In this document: positions 1 to 10,225 of the stretch, piece by piece
How the letters are laid out: every line of letters starts with the position of its first letter
Numbering within the stretch: position 1 is the first letter of the stretch
NCBI RefSeq assembly: GCF_902806685.2
Contig: NC_048563.1
Span: 5,570,423 to 5,634,422, forward strand
DNA from: Maniola hyperantus
Taxonomy: Eukaryota; Arthropoda; Insecta; Lepidoptera; Nymphalidae
Direction: 5' to 3'
Length of the DNA stretch: 64,000 nucleotides
Program-made: the position numbers and the translations under genes
The notes under the pieces: generated by a model
The model's input: the letters and a program-made list of their open reading frames with translations, nothing else
What the model was told of the DNA's origin: nothing
The model's database searches: none

Positions 1-282
1 CATTGACAGTATTTAATTTACGATGAATAATTAGTTACCAGTATTGACAATTCACATAATATTATTTATCGTATTGTCACATTCCTAAATATTAAATTAA
101 ACAACATACAAGAAAAGATACCACTTAAACCATACTCTTTCCGTACATTGATATTGAATCCGGAAACGGAATAACGATTCTGTTTTAAATATCACAACAA
201 ATATTCATTTCGGACTCCCAAGTTTATGATTAGATGAATTTTAGCATAATAATTATGTATCCAATTTTATCGTAATATAACA
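1..282. other. AT-rich stretch, nothing recognised
   Basis: AT-rich sequence without a usable reading frame or a repeat I recognise. It ends abruptly where the retrotransposon reading frame begins, so the right edge is probably the 5' truncation point of that element. Because alpha-mannosidase exons lie just downstream, this is probably intronic DNA of that gene. Confidence 0.5.
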
Positions 283-1784
283 CGCGCTTGTCGGCCTACG
301 ACTTTACGGTGGAGTTTGTGCGTTCCTCGGACAACGGGCCGGCCGATGCTTTGTCCCGCCTGCCCTTGCCGTGCCAGCGGGCGACCCCTTCGGAGTGCGT
401 AAGCTATGTCCAACTTATGGAAGATAACTTGCCAATTAGTTTTAAAGATGTTAGTAAGGAGACGAAGAGAGACCCTTTATTAAGTAAAATAGTCGGCTAT
501 GTAATGTTCGGTTGGCCGTCGTCAGTAGCGGGCGGCGAGGAGGAAAAGGCTTATTTTGCTAGGCGACATGAGATAGTATTGGAACTGGGTTGTTTAATTT
601 ATAAATATCGAATAATAATTCCGCCGTCATTGCGTACAGAAGTTTTAAAAGAAATACATGAAGGCCATTTGGGCATTAATAAAATGAAGAATGTGTCACG
701 TAGCTATGTCTATTGGCCCAGTTTAGACCGCGACATCGAGGATTTATGTCGAAAATGTGAAGCATGTCGAGTAGTCCGCGACTCCCCACCCCGCGCCACA
801 CTCCACCCCTGGGAGTACCCACTATGTCCGTGGCAACGCGTGCACGCCGATTTTGCGGAATGTGCGGGTAAGAAATATTTGATCGTCTTAGATGCTTATT
901 CAAAGTGGGTAGAAGTAATTGGTATGACGCGCACGGATGCGGAGTCGACAATTTCGGTCTTTCAGACATTATTTGCCAGATTTGGGCAGCCCGCGCAGCT
1001 CGTAACTGACAACGGCCCCCCGTTCAGCGCCTTAGATTTTAAGAAATTCTGTGCTAATAACGGCATCAAGAGTGTAACGACGGCACCGTATCGACCGCAG
1101 GGTAATGGTGCGGCTGAAAACATGGTGAAAACCATTAAAAAAGTTATCAAACGCGCTTTATTTGTTAAAGAGAATGTATCAGCTGCCCTAAACAAATTTC
1201 TATTTCAATATAGAAACTGTGAACATGCTACGACGGGTGCGTCCCCCGCCGTACTGATGCTAGGCCGGCGATTGCGTGGGCGACTGGACGCGTTGCGTCC
1301 GGACGTATCTTCGGTAGTCCGCTCAGCACAAGATCGCCAGATTAGTCAGAAAGGGGGTACGCAGAGACAAGTAGATATTGGAGATACGGTCATGGCACGA
1401 GATTATTCCTCTAAAGGAAGCAAATGGACTGAAGGAGTCGTAGTCAGTCAGACAGGACCGGTGTCTTATAAAGTAGATATTGGTAAGGGCATAGAATGGC
1501 GTAGACATCGAGATCAGGTAATCAAAGTAAATAAAAAAAATCGTTACTCTCTCGCTCGAACTAGCATCCTCGGTCAGGAAGCCGAGCAGACGGGGGAGAA
1601 TGCCGACGAAAGGGTAGCGGTTGATAGCGATGCCGACGTTACATTCGAAGACGCTGTCGGTGTGTCCGGGACGAGGGTTCGGCCCAGGCGCCTGAGGTGC
1701 ACTCTCCAACACCGCCGCCCCCGGACGCGTCTGCTAGAGCTCTGCGAGCATATAAGCGTAATAAAAAGGTCTAGTTATGTATAA
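283..1784 (+). mobile_element. Ty3/gypsy retrotransposon, 3' part of pol (RNase H end plus integrase)
   Basis: One open frame of about 498 codons covers the end of RNase H (motif NGPADALSRLP near residues 16-26) and a full integrase. The integrase shows the zinc-binding H2C2 pattern (H124, H127, C154, C157), then the DD35E triad read as D188 in HADF, D241 in TDNG and E277 in GAAEN, then a GPY/F-like module (GDTVMA...WTEGVV). Gag, protease, reverse transcriptase and most of RNase H are missing. The frame has no true ATG; it simply opens after a stop near 275. The last 60 or so codons look less conserved and may be out of frame. It is a truncated, non-autonomous copy sitting upstream of, and probably within an intron of, the alpha-mannosidase gene. 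Confidence 0.93.
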
Positions 1785-1802
1785 CTATGTTATTTTCTAT
1801 TT

Positions 1803-1937
1803 AAAAAGGGGGGAAAAGTGCAGGGTAATCAGTAGGTAGGAAAAATAATAATGTAAACGCGGGTACCGGCGTATCACTATTAAACTCAGTTAGCATCGAA
1901 CCTGTGTTTGATTTGTTCCAATAATAAAACTGTAACA
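1803..1937 (+). mobile_element. Polypurine tract and probable short 3' LTR of the gypsy element
   Basis: The purine run at 1803-1818 directly follows the end of pol, as expected for a polypurine tract. The following sequence starts with TG at 1819 and could end with CA at 1936-1937 after an AATAAAA-like signal, giving a short LTR of about 119 bp. No 5' LTR is present for comparison, so the right boundary is a guess. Confidence 0.5.
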
Positions 1938-2033
1938 GGTCAAATTCTGTACATTGAAGATATTTTGAAATTTTTTTTTCGAGGGCACTAATCGACACTG
2001 AACCCAAAACTGTAATTTTTTTTCATTTTTGTC

Positions 2034-2460
2034 TGTCTGTCTGTCTGTCTGTCTATCTGTCTGTCTATCTGTCTGTCTGTCTGTCTGTATCACGGCCGCG
2101 CATCACGCTGAAACTACTGAATGGATTCCAATGAAACTTGGTACGATTTGAGGTCATACTATGAGGAAGAATATAGGATACTTTTTATCCCGAAATTCAG
2201 CATGGTTCCCGTAGGAGAGGGGATGAAAGTTAAAATGTATACTGAGTTGTAATTCATTAACGCGTAGTCCGATTTCATTCATTCTTTTTTTGTTAGAAAG
2301 GGGATATTTTAAAAATTGTTCCGTAAATATTTCAAGGTAATCGGTTTTTAACCGACTGTCAAAAAGGAGGTGGTTCTTTTTTCTACATCGATTTTTTCGA
2401 GGTTTCTGGACCGATTTGCAATTTTTTTTTAAATCAACAAAAAAAGTTTTTGTGGTGGTC
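2034..2460. repeat. (TCTG)n microsatellite with attached interspersed repeat
   Basis: A TCTG/TCTA tract at about 2031-2088 runs into a diverged dispersed repeat containing CACGGCC and GATGAAACTTGG-like words and an AACCGACT block near 2350. The same association of a TCTG tract with this word recurs many times in the window (for example 7860, 21690, 45800). Confidence 0.7.
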
Positions 2461-2639
2461 ACATAAAAAAATCTGGATTCAACTCCTTAATCCTGATGCT
2501 GCAGGGTTACTGCCCGCCTGAGTTATCAAGATTCAGGAAGTGTTCATAGTGAATTCATATTGTAGGTACCAAGCAACGACTTTATTCTCAGACTTCAGTA
2601 TGTAATTATCTATTTTAATTTGTTTATTATTAATTCCAG

Positions 2640-5600
2640 TAAAATACGTAGAAGTACATATAAAACGGATTATAGACTGTGTTACCTCAACATATCGTCG
2701 TGTCCCAACACTAAACTGGATACGTTTTATGTGAGTAAATTAATTAAAAATCATAAGTATAATAGAAAAACCGGCCAAGTGCGAATCAGACACGCGCACT
2801 AAGGGTTCCGTACTACAATCGTATTTTATCGACATTTTGCACGTTAATTCAAAAACTATGATGCATAAAAATATATAAAAATCTGTTTTAGAATGCACAA
2901 GTGAAGACCTTTCATATGATACCCCACTTGAAAGTAAACTTGTAAGAAAACTATATCAAGTGGGGTATCATATGAAAGGGCTTGACCTGTATATTCTAAA
3001 ACAGATTTTTATTTATAGATTTTTATTTGTTTTTGAATTATCGCTCAAAATGTCGAAAAAATACGTTTCGCGAGCTTGACTCGCACTTGGCCGGTTTTTT
3101 AAAGTTGTTTTCCCTGTTTTGTGTGTAATAACGACTCTCTATTTATCTATCGATCTATTACAGATAACAATCTATAACCCATTAGCTTGGCCCGTGACGA
3201 TGCCTGTACGGTTGCCAATAACAAATACTAAATATGAAGTCTTCGATCCATCCGGTAATTAGGTTTTTTTTTTTTTTAAAGTATAATAAATGACTAATAT
3301 TCCCCTTTCCTCTCCAACTAAGCGTCAGGCTTGTGCTAGGAGTAGGTACGACAATAGTGCAACGGGCGGGGTTTGAACCGTCGACCTTTCGGTTTTCAGT
3401 CCACTGCTTTACCGGTTGGTTTGATATTTGTAGATCTCTCTAAAGAAGCCCCAATCTTGATTATAAATTCTAGTGTTAGTGCTCACCTTCATTATTATAA
3501 GGATTTTCTTTGCAAAGGGGTTTGAATATTTTAGTATGGAACCTGGCCTACCTAAACTGTCCACAACTTTTCTCAATACCATTCCTAGTACACAGTGGCG
3601 TGCAGGTCATAGAGACATAAATGCACTGCTTACCCCAGTTTTAATAGCTCAATGCATATTTTTCATTATGACCTGCCAGTAAACAGGTTCCTACTTAACT
3701 AATGCATACCCTGGCTCCAAACCCTGTGCACGCCACTGCTAGTACATTATTTACCTGTTTATATGTTGCTTAATATTTGACGACCTCCCTGGCGCAGTGG
3801 TGAGCGCTGTGGTCTTAATAGTGGGAGGTCCCGGGTTCGATTCCTGGCAGGGGTTTGGAATTTTATAATTTCTAAATTTCTGGTCTGGTCTGATGGGAGG
3901 CTTCGGCCGTGGCTAGTTACCACCCTACCGGCAAAGCCGTGCCGCCAAGCGATTTAGCGTTCCGGTACGATGCCGTGTAGAAACCAAAGCGGTATGGGTT
4001 TAATAAAAACTGCCATACCCCTTCCAGGTTAGCCCGCCATCATCTTAAACTGCATCATCACTTACCACCAGGTGAGATTGCAGTCAAGGGCTAACTTGTA
4101 TCTGAATATAAAAAAATAAAAAAAAACTTTTCAGGTACACAAATCAAGGCTATAAAAATAGCAATACCGGGCCACGTATTCGATATACCTAACCGAAAGA
4201 TACCAGTCACAAACGAGCTGGTCTTCATAGCAGAAAACATCCCACCGCTGGGACTGAGGGGTTACTTCATACAAAAGGAAACCAAAACACTGGCGAAGAG
4301 ATCTATCATAAAGAAAATAAGTAAAACCCAACAGAAAAAATACTATATGCGACAAACGGCGAAAGAAAATAAAAGTTACATCGAACAATCTCGAGAATAT
4401 GACGATTTTGATGAAACTAAACCAGCGACTAGGATAGAGTTCGATAAAGTAGTACATGCATTACCAAGTGGTGATGAAGAAACTGATTTAATTGATGTAG
4501 AAGGTGAATCAACCAATAAAACTGGTGATGGAATCCAAGTAAGACTCAATAATAATAGTCAAAAAGTTGATGAAAGTGAGATGACTGTTGTTAATAGTAA
4601 TGAATCGATCAAAATTTTTGATGAAACTCAAGTATCAATTATTAATTCTCAATCAACTAGTCAAAATAGTCTCAATAATAGTCAAAATGTTGATGAAAGT
4701 GAGATGACTAATGGTGATAATGAAACAAATATTAAAATTTTTGATAAAACTCAAGTATCACATAAAAATAATGAATCAACAAGACAGAACATTGATGAAA
4801 CTGAAATAACAAATGTTGATAAAAAATTTGAAATTGAAGTAACTACTATGGAAAATATTGAAGTAATACATCCTGGTATAATGAAAAATACTATAGAAAA
4901 TGTTAGTAGCACGGAGAAAACTGTACAAGACAGTCTAGCTCTATCTATTGTGGATACACTAAATAAACCTAAGTTTAAAAAATGGGTTCCAGCAGATGGA
5001 AACGAAAAACCTGATGACATAAGTTCTAGTGAATTAAATATAGATGATTATTATGCTAAGGAATCGAAAGACTATTTTATTAGAAATCAGGTAGGTACAT
5101 ATTCTGTTTTAATTGTTGTAGTAGAAGATAACTACCTTCTTAGGCGGTTAGGTTAGGTGAGCTACTATCGGGGTACCAGCCAGGTAACCTCCCCGTGTGG
5201 GCAGTTTCTCTACATGGGATATTGTTAACCATGGCTAATTGACCTGGTGGGGCGGTGGTGTTGTCAGCGTGCCATCCAGCAGCTCCCTGCAACTCGTCTG
5301 ATGTCGTCCGTTCGCCTAGTGGGGGGTTTTCCAACGCTGCGCCTTCCAGTGCGAGGGCGCCATTCCAGCACCTTGGTACCCCAACGTCTATCGGTTTTTC
5401 GAACTATGTGCCATTGCCACTTCAGCTTCGCAACCCGTTGAGCTATGTCGGTTACTCTAGTTCTCCTACGCACCTCCTCATTTCTGAATTGATCACGTAG
5501 AGAAACTCCTCTCTCCATCGCCCGCTAGTAACTAATACGATAAACTCTAACAGATCTTTCTCCTTTTCAGTACATACAAATAAACTTGGATGAATACCGA

Positions 5601-7335
5601 AAAATAACAAGCATGAACTTGTCCAATGGCGTGAACACATCACTAGATATACAATACTATTACTATATATCTGACGAACCAACAGATAACACCACTTGGA
5701 AACCTGGAGCATACATATTTAGAGCTGTAGATACAAAACCTGAACCTATCATAGATTTCATTGAAACGAAAGTCTATAAAAGCGATATTGTAGAAGAAAT
5801 ACATACCAAATATTCTAATTACGCTTCTTTTGCAGTGAAATTGTACACAAATAATCCTATTATAGAAATAGATTGGGTAACAGGTCCTATACCTATTGAA
5901 GATAATTTTGGTAAAGAAGTATTTATAAGATATACAACGGATTTGGAGAATGAAGGTGTTTTTTATACAGATGCGAATGGAAGACAGATGGTTAAAAGGA
6001 TACGGCATTTGAGACCAATGTATGAACCTTATGATTTAGATCCTATAGCTGGTAAGTTGATTTAAGATACATTACGGATTGTTGAATTCAAAATCGGTAA
6101 AGAAGAAGTCGCTAACTCTGGGCCTCAGAAGAAAGGTCAGAGTCACAGCGGATGATGGAGAGAGCTATGTGCGGAGTTTCTCTACGTGATCAAATCAGAA
6201 ATGAGGAGATCCGTAGGAGAACTAGAGTAACCGACATAGCTCAACGCGTTGCGAAGCTGAAGTGGCAATGGGTAGGGCACATAGTTCGTAAAACCGATAG
6301 ACGTTGGGGTCCTAAGGTGATGGAATGGCGACCTCGCACTGGAAGACGCAGCGTTGCTACACAAATTTCAAACCCCTATTTCACCATCTTAGGGATTGAA
6401 TTTTCAAAAATCCTTTCTTAGCGGATGCCTACGTCATAATAGGCTATCTGCATGCCAAATTTCAGTCCGATCCGTCCAGTAGTTTGAGCTGTGCGTTGAT
6501 ACTCGTAGATCAGTCAGTCAGTCACCTTTTCATTTTATATATTTAGATTTCCACTCATTTTCTAGGTAACTTCTATCCAGTAACATCAAGAATATACATT
6601 GAAGATCCAAAACGGAATCTACGATTTTCAATTTTCAATGATAGATCGCAAGGAGCTAGCTCTCTTCTCGAAGGCTCCATAGATTTAATGGTACATAGAA
6701 GAATCCTAACAGATACCAGCGCATCGTTTATAATAATAAATGAAACTGAATACAATAAAGGTCTTATAGTCAGGGGAAATCATTATTTATATCTAACCAA
6801 AGCAAATTATAAACAAAACAGAGTTTACGAGAAGAAAATTGCTAAAGAGATCGAATTAAAACCTCAAATAATGTTTAATAGAATAACACAAGAACTAAAT
6901 AAAGAAGTTTGGTTAAGTTATAACAATGATTTTACTTGTTTAAACAAGAGATTACCTATAGGTGTACACATTTTAACTTTACAAGAATGGAATGCTAGAA
7001 CTATATTGTTGAGATTAGAAAATTATTTAGAAAAAATCGATGCAGTGAAGAGTGGTATTAAAAAAGTTTATATAAAAGATTTGTTTGTTAATATTAAAGT
7101 TTTGAATTTGATAGAAATGAATTTAGCAGCGAATATGTTTTTAAAAGATAATGTTAAATTGAACTGGCGTGTTAATGGTAGTTTTGTTAAGAATTTCAAT
7201 GATTTTTATGGTAGTAATGGTAAAATTGAATATAGTAATGATGAAATGAGGGTAGTTGATGACGTGGATTTGGATAGCGGTATTATTTTGGTTCCGCAGC
7301 AAATACGAACTTTTGTAATAGGCCTAGAGGCCTAG
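2640..7335 (+). CDS. Lysosomal alpha-mannosidase-like protein (GH38), C-terminal five exons
   Basis: Exons 2640-2730, 3164-3254, 4135-5090, 5571-6051 and 6566-7335 join in frame (phases 0, 1, 0, 1) to give about 617 residues, stop TAG at 7333-7335. GH38 enzymes of this class trim alpha-mannose from N-glycans in the lysosome. Family signatures seen: LNISSC, ITIYNPLAWPVTMPVRLP, ELVFIAENIPPLGLRGYF, VTGPIPIEDNFGKEVFIRY, YTDANGRQMVKR, FNDRSQGASSLLEGSIDLMV and PQQIRTFV. These belong to the C-terminal beta domains; the catalytic domain lies upstream of the window. Exon 4135-5090 carries a long acidic insertion (separate entry). Several strongly conserved positions are changed (the usual GGSS is GASS, and HRRLL-DD is HRRILTD), so activity is uncertain. 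Introns contain SINEs, LINE remnants and a hAT-type MITE. Splice sites: acceptors TTCCAG, TTACAG, TTTCAG, TTTCAG, TTCTAG; donors GTGAGT, GTAATT, GTAGGT, GTAAGT. Confidence 0.92.
2768..3100. repeat. C-family repeat, two half copies head to head
   Basis: Lies in the alpha-mannosidase intron 2731-3163. The left half starts with the C-family end (CGGCCAAGTGCGAATC) and the right half ends with the reverse complement (GACTCGCACTTGGCCGG). The central parts (CATATGATACCCCACTTG and its reverse complement) also pair, so the unit can fold into a long hairpin. Confidence 0.8.
3593..3738. mobile_element. hAT-type MITE with perfect 8-bp target duplication
   Basis: Ends are CAGTGGCGTGCA and TGCACGCCACTG, a 12-bp terminal inverted repeat. 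The copies of CTAGTACA at 3585-3592 and 3739-3746 are an exact 8-bp target site duplication, the length made by hAT transposases. Internal sequence (146 bp in all) is non-coding. A second copy is at 27303-27445. It lies in an alpha-mannosidase intron. Confidence 0.88.
3779..4115 (+). mobile_element. S2 SINE (tRNA-derived)
   Basis: Near-complete copy in the alpha-mannosidase intron. The head contains an A-box-like GGCGCAGTGGTGAGCG and a B box GGTTCGATTCC; the body runs through CTTCGGCCGTGGCTAGTTACC to a tail CTAACTTGTATCTGAATA followed by A-rich sequence just before the 4135 splice acceptor. Confidence 0.88.
4366..5055 (+). other. Acidic, repeat-bearing insertion inside the alpha-mannosidase
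   Basis: Between the conserved block ending LGLRGYFIQKE and the next conserved block (starting YIQINLDEYRKI in the next exon) the reading frame holds more than 200 extra residues rich in Asn, Ser, Glu, Asp and Thr. It contains about two and a half copies of a 35-40 residue unit with the core VDESEMT...KIFDETQVS, and many N-glycosylation sequons (NNS, NES, NET, NKT). Usual family members have only a short linker here. The frame stays open, so it is translated if the exon is used. Confidence 0.75.
5190..5530 (-). pseudogene. L-type LINE reverse transcriptase C-terminal remnant
   Basis: On the minus strand this codes a broken copy of the C-terminal domain of a non-LTR retrotransposon: SLRDQFRNEEVRRRTRVTDI, AKLKWQW, RWGTKVLEWRPRTGRRSVG. 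It sits wholly inside the alpha-mannosidase intron 5091-5570. One residue group is missing compared with other copies (WQWHIVRK instead of WQWAGHIVRK). Confidence 0.85.
6085..6358 (+). pseudogene. L-type LINE remnant in alpha-mannosidase intron
   Basis: Plus-strand copy of the same LINE C-terminal domain (SLRDQIRNEEIRRRTRVTDI, KLKWQWVGHIVRK, WRPRTGRRSV), truncated on the right by an R repeat. This intron segment together with the end of the preceding exon was copied to 17.9-19.5 kb. Confidence 0.85.
6356..6547 (+). repeat. R repeat
   Basis: Contains AAATTTCAAACCCC, GCGGATGCCTACGTCATAAT, CCGTCCAGTAGTTTGAGCTG and CAGTCAGTCAGTCACCTTTT, the standard body and tail of this family. It ends 18 bp before the last alpha-mannosidase exon. 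Confidence 0.85.
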
Positions 7336-7583
7336 CTCATTATTGCGACCTAATTGAGGCCTAGCTCATTATTGCGACTTCGTCCGTGTGGACTACGCAC
7401 ATTTCAAACCTCTATTTCACCCACTTAGGGGTTTAATTTTCAAAAATCCTTTAGCGGATGCCTACGTCATAATAGCTATCTGCATGCCGAATTTCAGCCT
7501 GATCCGTCCAGTAGTTTGAGCTGTGCGTTGATAGATCAGTCAGTCAGTCAGTCGGTCACCTTTTCTTTTTATATATTTAGATA
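7328..7583 (+). repeat. R repeat abutting the alpha-mannosidase stop, with 22-bp direct repeat
   Basis: The R-family start CTAGCTCATTATTGCGAC is present twice: a 22-bp direct repeat at 7328-7349 and 7357-7378. The stop codon TAG (7333-7335) lies in the CTAGCT word of the first copy, so the terminator of the gene appears to be supplied by the repeat. The full R body then follows to CAGTCGGTCACCTTTTC at about 7562. Confidence 0.8.
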
Positions 7584-7830
7584 AAGATATTTAAATAAAA
7601 GATTGGGTTAAGGATATTAAATTGTATTTATTTAAAGAATTAATAATGTACTTAATATCTAATTTGTATCCTAAATTAAGTAAATAATTATTATTTATAT
7701 TATGTGTTTCTTTATAATTCAAAAGAAATAACTAGCATTAAGGATAAGTTAAGATTATATTATTGTAATATTTTTAATAAAGTATGTTAATTTTGAAAAA
7801 TGTTAATTTATTACCAATCCATATCCATAC
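7584..7830. other. AT-rich 3' flank of the alpha-mannosidase gene
   Basis: Very AT-rich with several AATAAA-like words (for example ATTTTTAATAAAG near 7770) that may serve as polyadenylation signals for the plus-strand gene. No gene seen. Confidence 0.4.
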
Positions 7831-7831
7831 T

Positions 7832-8700
7832 TCTATTCTAACATTATAAATGCGAATGTGTGTCTGTCTGTCTTCTAGCTTTTCACGGCCCAACAGATCA
7901 ACCGATTTTGATGAAATTTGGTTTAAAGTTAGATTACATCCCGGGGACAGACATAGACATTTTTTATCCTGGAAAGTCAAAATTTCCCACGGGATTCTTA
8001 AAGACAGTCTGTGTAACCTAATTTATATGAAACTAGCTTATGCTCGCGACTTCGTTCGCGTTGCCTACGCAAATTTCAAACCCCTATTTTACCCCCTTAG
8101 GGTTGAATTTTCAAAAATCCGTTTTTAGTGGACGTCTACATCATAATAGCTCCAGTCCAGTAGTTTGAACTGTGTTTGAGATGTGCGTTGATAAATCAGT
8201 CAGTCAGTCAGTCAGTCACCTTTTCCTTTTATATATTTGGATTAGATTTGGTACAGAGGTAGCTTGTATCCCAGAAATTTATATAGGCAATTTTTTATTC
8301 CGAAAAACCAAAGAGTTCCCACAGGATTTAAAAGAAACCAAAATCCACGTGGACGAAGTCAAGAGTATCATGTACAGTGGAAACTCGATTAACCGGATTA
8401 ATTGTTGTCGTTAGGGATTCGGATAATCGAAAATCCGGATGATCGAATGTGTGAAGAAAAGCAGGTTTGTGCATATTATGTAGTTCACTATAATAGTTAT
8501 TTTTAATTTTCAAAGTAAGATAACTATACCAAGTGGGGTATCATAATATTATGAAAGGGCTTTGCCTATACATTCTAAAACAGATTTTTATTTATTTTTA
8601 TGCATAATAGTTTTTGATTTATCATACAAAATGGCGGAAAAAATACCCGAGTATGGAACCCTTGGTGTGCGAGTCCGACTCGCACTTGGCCGAACAATTT
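7832..8700. repeat. Block of Q, R and C repeats
   Basis: Q copy at about 7832-8000 (ATTATAAATGCGAATGTGTG to CCCACGGGATTCTTAAA), R copy at about 8033-8240 (CTAGCTTATGCTCGCGAC to CAGTCAGTCACC), a second Q fragment at 8245-8365, and a half C copy at 8517-8693 ending in ACTCGCACTTGGCCG. No gene. Confidence 0.75.
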
Positions 8701-8760
8701 TCAGTTAGGCAAATCCGTATAACTGAGGGCCGGATAATTGAGTTTCTACTGTAGTTATAT

Positions 8761-9376
8761 CTATTTAAAAGTCCTCTTAGCCTTCTGCTCGGCTGCGTCG
8801 CTGGCTCCGATAAAGGTTCTCTTTAGCTTGTGCTTGCGACTCTCTCTGTACTTTGCTGACACCTTCTCTGCCAGCGACGCTATCCTCTTCATGGTCTGGG
8901 CTGGATATCTGTAACAATTGGAAAATCAGTCAAGTGGGAGGCTTCGGCCGTGGCTAGTTACCACTAGAAACTAAAGGTAAAAACTGTCATACTCCTTGCA
9001 GGTTAGCTCGCTTCCATCTTAGACTGCATCATCACTTGCCACCAGGTCTGATTGCAACCAAGCGCCAGTCTATATTTAAAAAAAAACCACCAGATGAGAT
9101 TGCAGTCACGGGCTATCTTGTATCGGAATAAATAAAATGATGTGATTATTGAAAGGGGTCACGATCCTCAGAAATAAGGAACACGACTCAAAGAGTCAAG
9201 ACTTGAGTTTACCTGCACCCCAGGAACTCAATGTTAGTGAAGATCTGAGCCAGAGTTATCAACTCGGATTCTTCAAAGTCATCTTTATGTTCCATCATGA
9301 AACTGCGACGCACGTCCCACTGCTCGTCAGACTCGTGCTCTGTGCGCAACGCGTCTATATCTACCGATGGCTTCAT
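8761..9376 (-). CDS. XTBD (XRN2-binding) domain protein
   Basis: Two exons on the minus strand, 9376-9213 (ATG) and 8908-8761 (stop TAG), joined at a phase-2 intron with donor GTAAAC and acceptor TTACAG, giving 103 residues. The domain reads SDEQWDVRRSFMMEHKDD, LITLAQIFTNIEFLGCRYP and then TMKRIASLAEKVSAKY, matching the XTBD fold of CDKN2AIPNL, CDKN2AIP, NKRF and nematode PAXT-1, which bind the nuclear 5'-3' exoribonuclease XRN2. The size is that of the CDKN2AIPNL type, which is little more than the domain. The C-terminus is Lys/Arg-rich (ESRKHKLKRTF, QKAKRTFK), compatible with nuclear localisation. The start follows ACCAAA, a good insect context. The intron holds S2 SINE fragments. Divergent from URM1. 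Confidence 0.85.
8936..9135 (+). repeat. S2 SINE fragments in the XTBD gene intron
   Basis: Headless S2 body (GGGAGGCTTCGGCCGTGGC) with tail TGATTGCAACCAAGCG, followed by a second tail fragment GAGATTGCAGTCACGGGCTA. Two partial copies in tandem. Confidence 0.75.
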
Positions 9377-10217
9377 TTTGGTTCAATTAATTGTAGAAAA
9401 CCACAATATTATTACACCCTACACGTTGTTTTTATTTTTTAGCAATTTGTTTTGACCACTTTGACATTTGAGACTTTTGCCCACAGAACACATTTTTTTG
9501 CCAGCAGAATCACAGAACAAATTAGACAGCTGCTGACGCTAAGCTATGGTTTGGTCACAGATTAAAGGCTGTTTCAATTAGAATCGAATAGTCCAAGTTT
9601 GTCGTGCATGCCTTTCCTTATTTATCTATGATTTATAGTCTGGAGCCTGGAATCCAAGGCCCATTAAAATAAAAGACGTTGACAGAAAAATAATAAACAT
9701 AACCTAGATTTCGTAAATTATTAAAATTTAAATCTTTAGTTACGAAATAAACGTGTTCATTAAAGTACTGAAATAGATCGGTAATTAGTACATAATAGTG
9801 TCTTTTTTATTTTATTAAAGCAAGTAAAATATATATTAAATATATATTAAATATATAGTATTTTAAGTAGGTATAAGACGTATACTTACTTGTTTATGCT
9901 AGAAATCTGAGGAACACCTTTTGAACCTAAAGAGGAAGTTGTGTTATAGCAACAACAGTATATTATAAAATACTATTTGATGCCCGCGACTTTTTCATCT
10001 ATAGGTTTTCAAAAATCCTGTGGTAATCCATTTTTCCGGGTCTAGCCTAAGTAGCCTATGCCCTGCCCCCCACAATACAGGCAAATCTCTGCACCAAATT
10101 TTGGCATAGGCTACCTTTTATCCAGAAAAATTTAAAAGTTCCCGCAGGATATTAAAAAAAAAATCCACATGAACCAAGTTCAGGTACTTTATAATATTAA
10201 TATGGATTTCATTTCAG
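9377..10217. promoter_or_regulatory. Shared upstream region of the XTBD gene and URM1
   Basis: About 850 bp between two divergent start codons. The first 600 bp carries no repeat I recognise and probably contains both promoters; no clear TATA box is seen. A degenerate Q-type repeat occupies about 9975-10180, ending just before the 3' splice-site-like TTTCATTTCAG at 10207-10217. A non-coding first URM1 exon could lie here. Confidence 0.45.
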
Positions 10218-10225
10218 CCGTAAAT

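Noticed and set aside
288..290. TTG as a start codon for the gypsy pol frame
   Set aside because: The frame only opens after a truncation point; the first residues are the interior of RNase H, so no start codon is expected here.
2031..2090. CRISPR-like periodicity in TCTG tracts
   Set aside because: They are simple microsatellites attached to dispersed repeats; there are no unique spacers and the genome is eukaryotic.
3473..3682. 69-codon frame in an alpha-mannosidase intron
   Set aside because: Its second half is the hAT-type MITE, whose other copy does not keep the frame.
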